DNA of 9,559 nt from Acidobacteriota bacterium (GTDB taxonomy: Bacteria; Acidobacteriota; Terriglobia; Terriglobales; Acidobacteriaceae), in NCBI GenBank assembly GCA_021810175.1, contig JAJZJJ010000067.1, positions 1 to 9,559 on the forward strand. The letters run 5' to 3'. Made by a program: the position numbers and the translations under genes. Of the stretch, positions 6,604 through 9,559 are shown one piece after another (position 1 is the first letter of the stretch; each line of letters starts with the position of its first letter). The notes beneath the pieces were generated by a model. That model was not told the DNA's origin. It did no database searches and saw only the letters and a program-made list of their open reading frames with translations.

Positions 6604-7587
6604 ATGCCCTGCCTTCCCTGCATCTTCCGGCATCGCAAGCTCCAGGCTGCTCCGGATCGCCCGCGCCTTTGTTCCGCTCCTTTCGCCGCCCTCTGTCTGT
6701 CTGGATTGCTTGCGGCAGGCTTGCCCGCTTCGGCCTCCGCTCAAGCCGCCTCATCCGTTCCCAATGCCGACGCAATCGTTCGCCAGGCCGTCGCCAATCG
6801 CCTTGCATCCGACGCCCTCTGGCGTCCCATGCGCTTCGTCTTCCATAAGAAGGACCAAAGCGTCGATCTCACACAACAAATCATTCAAACCCGCCAGGGC
6901 GACGTAGCCCTGATGATCCTCGTCAACGGCAAGCCACTCGGCCCAAAGGCCCGCCAGGCGCAGATCGCCCGCCTGGACAACCTCGCGGCGCATCCGTCGC
7001 TGCAGGAACATCGCCTCAAAAGCGAACAGGCCGACCAAACCCGCATCGATACCCTGCTCAGGCTCCTGCCCACCGCATTCCTCTACCGCTACCAGGCCAC
7101 AGTGCCCTGCAACGTCACAGAGTTTCCGCAAATCTCCATTCCCCACCCGGCCCGGCAGACCCTCGAGCCTGCACACGATCTCGTAACCACCCCTTCCACC
7201 TGCTATCGCATCGGCTTCGCCCCGAATCCGGATTTCGACCCTCCCAACCTCGAATCCAGGGTCTTTCAGGGTATGGCGGGAGAAGTCTGGATTGAGACCT
7301 CGAATGTCCGCCTCTTCCGCCTCGACGCCCACCTCCAGCGCGATGTCACCTTCGGATGGGGAATCATCGGACGTCTCAACCAGGGCGGAACCGTCTCCCT
7401 CCAGCAGAATGAACTGGCCCCCCATCTGTGGGAACTCACCCAACTAAGGATGAATCTGACCGGTAAGGCGCTCCTCTTCAAATCGCTGCGCTTCCGCATC
7501 GATGAAGAAATGTCTGATTTTCAGCCTGTCCCTCCCAACCTCAATTACAAAGAGGCAATCCGAATACTCAAGGCGGAAGCACGCTAA
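6604..7587 (+). CDS. Exported protein of unknown function, possibly LolA-like fold
   Basis: This 327-residue protein has a long basic n-region, a hydrophobic core (about 26-42) and a signal peptidase I site near SASA-QA (residue 46). Visible mature features are an early helix (DAIVRQAVANRLASDALW), a strand and turn with ILVNGKPLG, a His/Gln-rich helical part (about 115-155), two cysteines (C169, C200) able to form a disulphide, and a C-terminal strand-rich section with FQGMAGEVWIETSNVRLFRL, RDVTFGWGIIGRLNQGG and LFKSLRFRIDEEMSDFQPVP. The repeated long strands suggest a LolA/MucB-like half-barrel as in outer-membrane lipoprotein-sorting proteins, but this is fold-level inference. It is not lipid-anchored, because no lipobox is seen after the signal. 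No good ribosome site precedes ATG 6604. The four-helix membrane protein gene follows after 7 bases, so the two are probably co-transcribed. Confidence 0.85.
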   Translation: MPCLPCIFRHRKLQAAPDRPRLCSAPFAALCLSGLLAAGLPASASAQAASSVPNADAIVRQAVANRLASDALWRPMRFVFHKKDQSVDLTQQIIQTRQGDVALMILVNGKPLGPKARQAQIARLDNLAAHPSLQEHRLKSEQADQTRIDTLLRLLPTAFLYRYQATVPCNVTEFPQISIPHPARQTLEPAHDLVTTPSTCYRIGFAPNPDFDPPNLESRVFQGMAGEVWIETSNVRLFRLDAHLQRDVTFGWGIIGRLNQGGTVSLQQNELAPHLWELTQLRMNLTGKALLFKSLRFRIDEEMSDFQPVPPNLNYKEAIRILKAEAR

Positions 7588-7594
7588 ATCGTTA

Positions 7595-8068
7595 ATGGAA
7601 GAAAGCCATCACATCGCGATGTTCGATCCCCCGCAAGGGGGCAAACCATCCGGTCGGATACGGCATGTTCGATGGACCGTCGTCGTAATCAATCTGCTGA
7701 TCGTCGCAGTGCTCTCCGTCATGTTGTCTGAGAAATACCTCGTCGAGGCGAAAGACGCGCGAGCACTCGGAAACGCCGGACCAGCCCTCCTTCAGTTCGC
7801 TCACACCCACTTCGGCGCATTCATCATGATTGCTGTCTTCCTGCTCGGCATCATCCTCGAACTGACTGCCACGCGAGCCGCTCTTCTCATCAACCTCGGC
7901 CTCCCCTGTGCTCTGCTCGCCCTCGTCCTCTTCAACACCTCTTCGGAATGGCACAGCGCGCCGCAGCAGGCCAAGATCACCCTTTTCCTCACCGCCATCC
8001 CGCTCCTTATCCTGACCGTCATTTACCTCATCGTTTACAGACAGGACTTTCGATCGCTGCGCCGATAA
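7595..8068 (+). CDS. Four-helix inner-membrane protein of unknown function
   Basis: This 157-residue protein is not recognised as a family. It starts with a short hydrophilic segment (MEESHHIAMFDPPQGGKPSG) and RIRHVRW, then four hydrophobic helices: about 28-44 (VVVINLLIVAVLSVMLS), 73-92 (FGAFIMIAVFLLGIILELTA), 95-112 (ALLINLGLPCALLALVLF) and 126-147 (KITLFLTAIPLLILTVIYLI). It ends YRQDFRSLRR. The first loop (about 45-72) is the only sizeable hydrophilic part between helices, and under the positive-inside rule both ends would be cytoplasmic. No catalytic motif is visible. ATG 7595 lies 7 bases after the upstream stop; the frame is open further upstream, but that stretch overlaps the previous gene. 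The ribosome site is weak, which fits coupling. It converges with infB. Confidence 0.8.
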   Translation: MEESHHIAMFDPPQGGKPSGRIRHVRWTVVVINLLIVAVLSVMLSEKYLVEAKDARALGNAGPALLQFAHTHFGAFIMIAVFLLGIILELTATRAALLINLGLPCALLALVLFNTSSEWHSAPQQAKITLFLTAIPLLILTVIYLIVYRQDFRSLRR

Positions 8069-8101
8069 TCGGATAACCAGACTCCACGCGAACTGTCCTC
8101 C

Positions 8102-8135
8102 AAAAACAAAGAGCGCCCGCCGTAGCGGACGCTCT
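8102..8135 (-). terminator. Rho-independent terminator of infB
   Basis: Stem AGAGCG-C-CCGC with GCGG-A-CGCTCT (8110-8120 and 8125-8135, one mismatch) and loop CGTA, followed on the minus strand by TTTGTTTTT (plus 8102-8110). It lies about 20 bases past the infB stop at 8156-8158. There is no T-run on the plus side, so it should not serve the converging gene. Confidence 0.8.
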
Positions 8136-8155
8136 CTGAAGTGGTTCGGTCAGGC

Positions 8156-9559
8156 TTAGCTGGCGGTCAGTTCGGCGGCAATCTTCTCGGTAACGAAAGC
8201 CTCGATCGTATCCCCAACCTTGATGTCGTTCGTGTTGATGCCTACACCGCATTCCATGCCGTTCGTCACTTCGCGGACATCGTCCTTGAAGCGCTTCAGC
8301 GATGACAGGCGGCCCTTATACACCGGTTCGCCATCACGCATCAGCCGTATCTCCGAGTCGCGGCGCAGAACACCATCCAGAACGCGGCACCCTGCAATCG
8401 TGCCCACCTTCGGAATCCGGAACACGTTGAGCACTTCCGCGCGGCCCAAAGCGTTCTCCTTGAAGATCGGCTCCAGCAGGCCCAGCATCGCCTTGCGAAT
8501 CTCGTCCTGCAGCTCATAAATAATCGAGTGCAGACGAATCTCGACTTCTTCCTGCTCCGCAAGGTCCGATACCTTCCGCTCCGGCCGCACGTTGAACCCG
8601 ATGACGATTGCGTTCGATGCCGAAGCCAGCAGCACGTCGCTCTCTGTAATCGCGCCCACACCCGAGTGGATCACCTTGATCCGGACCTTCTCCGTGGACA
8701 TCTTCTGCAGCGAGTCGGCCAGTACCTCCACCGAACCCGTGACATCGCCTTTCAGGATCAGCGGCAGTTCCTTCACTCCGGCCTGCTTGATCTGGTCGGC
8801 AAGACCTTCCAGTGTCACCCGCGACGACTTGGCAAGCTGCGCCTCGCGCTCCCGCATCTTCCGGTACTGCGCGATGCCCCGCGCCTTGTCCCGATCGGTG
8901 ACCACCAGGAACGTGTCGCCCGCGTCCGGCATGCTCTCCAGCCCCAGAACCTCCACCGGAGTCGATGGCCCCGCTGTATCCACCGACCGGCCTCGGTCGT
9001 CGAACATCGCCCGGATCTTCCCGAACGTATTCCCGACGATGAAGCTGTCCTGGTTCTTCAGCGTTCCATTCTGCACCAGGACTGTCGCCACAGCGCCGCG
9101 GCCGCGGTCCAGCTTCGCTTCCAGTACCGTGCCCACCGCGGAGCGGCTCGGATGCGCCTTCAGCGCCTGTATGTCGGCAACCAGGCAGACCATCTCCAGC
9201 AGCAGGTCCAGGTTCATCCGCTTCTTGGCTGAAACGTCCACAAACACTGTGCTGCCACCCCATTCTTCAGGCACCAGCCCACGGTCTCCCAGCTGCTTCT
9301 TCACTCGATCCGGCTGCGCTTCGGGCTTGTCGATCTTGTTCACCGCCACGATGATCGGCACATTCGCCGCCTTCGCGTGGTCGATCGCCTCCAGCGTCTG
9401 TGGCATCACGCCATCGTCGGCAGCCACCACCACAACAACGATATCCGTCACCTTGGCGCCGCGCGAACGCATGCGCGTGAACGCCTCGTGACCCGGCGTA
9501 TCGAGGAAGACAATCTCCCGCCCAAACGCCGGAGAGTCCGTCTTGCCGATCTTCACCTT
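8156..9559 (-). CDS. infB: Translation initiation factor IF-2, C-terminal part, cut by window edge
   Basis: IF-2 is the GTPase that brings initiator fMet-tRNA to the 30S subunit and promotes 50S joining. The window holds about 467 residues: the G-domain from just before G3, then domains II, III and IV. Counting from the codon at 9556, G3 DTPGHEAF is at 19-26, G4 NKID at 73-76 and G5 SAK at 109-111. The [20 protein letters not shown] stretch marks domain [16 protein letters not shown] and [19 protein letters not shown] domain III, and [10 protein letters not shown] with [20 protein letters not shown] the fMet-tRNA-binding domain IV. G1 (Walker A), G2 and the variable N-terminus lie beyond the edge. 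Before G3 the loop ([15 protein letters not shown]) is about 7 residues longer than in E. coli. A terminator follows, so no rbfA or truB continues downstream here. Identity is certain. Confidence 0.98.
   Translation of the reverse strand, partial: KVKIGKTDSPAFGREIVFLDTPGHEAFTRMRSRGAKVTDIVVVVVAADDGVMPQTLEAIDHAKAANVPIIVAVNKIDKPEAQPDRVKKQLGDRGLVPEEWGGSTVFVDVSAKKRMNLDLLLEMVCLVADIQALKAHPSRSAVGTVLEAKLDRGRGAVATVLVQNGTLKNQDSFIVGNTFGKIRAMFDDRGRSVDTAGPSTPVEVLGLESMPDAGDTFLVVTDRDKARGIAQYRKMREREAQLAKSSRVTLEGLADQIKQAGVKELPLILKGDVTGSVEVLADSLQKMSTEKVRIKVIHSGVGAITESDVLLASASNAIVIGFNVRPERKVSDLAEQEEVEIRLHSIIYELQDEIRKAMLGLLEPIFKENALGRAEVLNVFRIPKVGTIAGCRVLDGVLRRDSEIRLMRDGEPVYKGRLSSLKRFKDDVREVTNGMECGVGINTNDIKVGDTIEAFVTEKIAAELTAS

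Noticed and set aside
8528..9491. Long plus-strand frames opposite infB
   Set aside because: They are antisense shadows of a certain gene, with Ser/Thr/Arg- or His/Arg-biased translations and no family features.

Overview
The window is a GC-rich bacterial chromosomal segment with ten protein genes, seven on the minus strand and three on the plus strand. It holds lipid A/Kdo synthesis (waaA), so the host is Gram-negative, together with queuosine-precursor synthesis, a DinG-type helicase, a chemoreceptor-like protein, IF-2 and several small exported proteins of unknown role. The exported proteins, including one with a carboxypeptidase-regulatory-like beta domain, and the general style of the sequence resemble Acidobacteriota. 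That assignment is an inference from gene style, not from a marker search. No mobile element, CRISPR array, tRNA, rRNA or phage gene is visible.

Layout, left to right. The 5' part of waaA (minus, cut by the window edge) is divergent from a secreted protein of unknown function (588-1265, plus). Next come queE and queD, a tight minus-strand pair transcribed queD then queE. Upstream of queD is a 134-base non-coding gap with two small dyads and a possible -10 box. It is followed by a large XPD/DinG-type Fe-S helicase gene whose start overlaps the stop of a chemoreceptor-like gene (TGATG). A minus-strand intrinsic terminator (about 5908-5936) separates that pair from a small secreted beta-sandwich protein (5959-6438, minus). 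Divergent from it are two plus-strand genes: an exported protein of about 327 residues and, 7 bases later, a four-helix membrane protein. They converge on infB (IF-2, minus, cut by the right edge), which ends in its own terminator (about 8102-8135).

How the genes relate. queD and queE catalyse consecutive early steps of 7-deazaguanine (preQ0/queuosine) synthesis. The chemoreceptor-like gene and the helicase gene are probably co-transcribed and translationally coupled, although no shared process is obvious. infB appears to end its transcription unit, because a terminator follows its stop. The remaining genes look like independent housekeeping or envelope functions.

No gap between genes exceeds 300 bases; the longest is about 165 bases (6439-6603). 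The plus strand is C-rich over G in the two stretches I counted, one in a plus-strand gene and one in a minus-strand gene. This looks like replication-strand skew with the minus strand as leading strand. I see ordinary core-chromosome content and no convincing new multi-gene system. The oddest items are the sensor-less chemoreceptor coupled to a helicase and the uncharacterised exported or membrane proteins.
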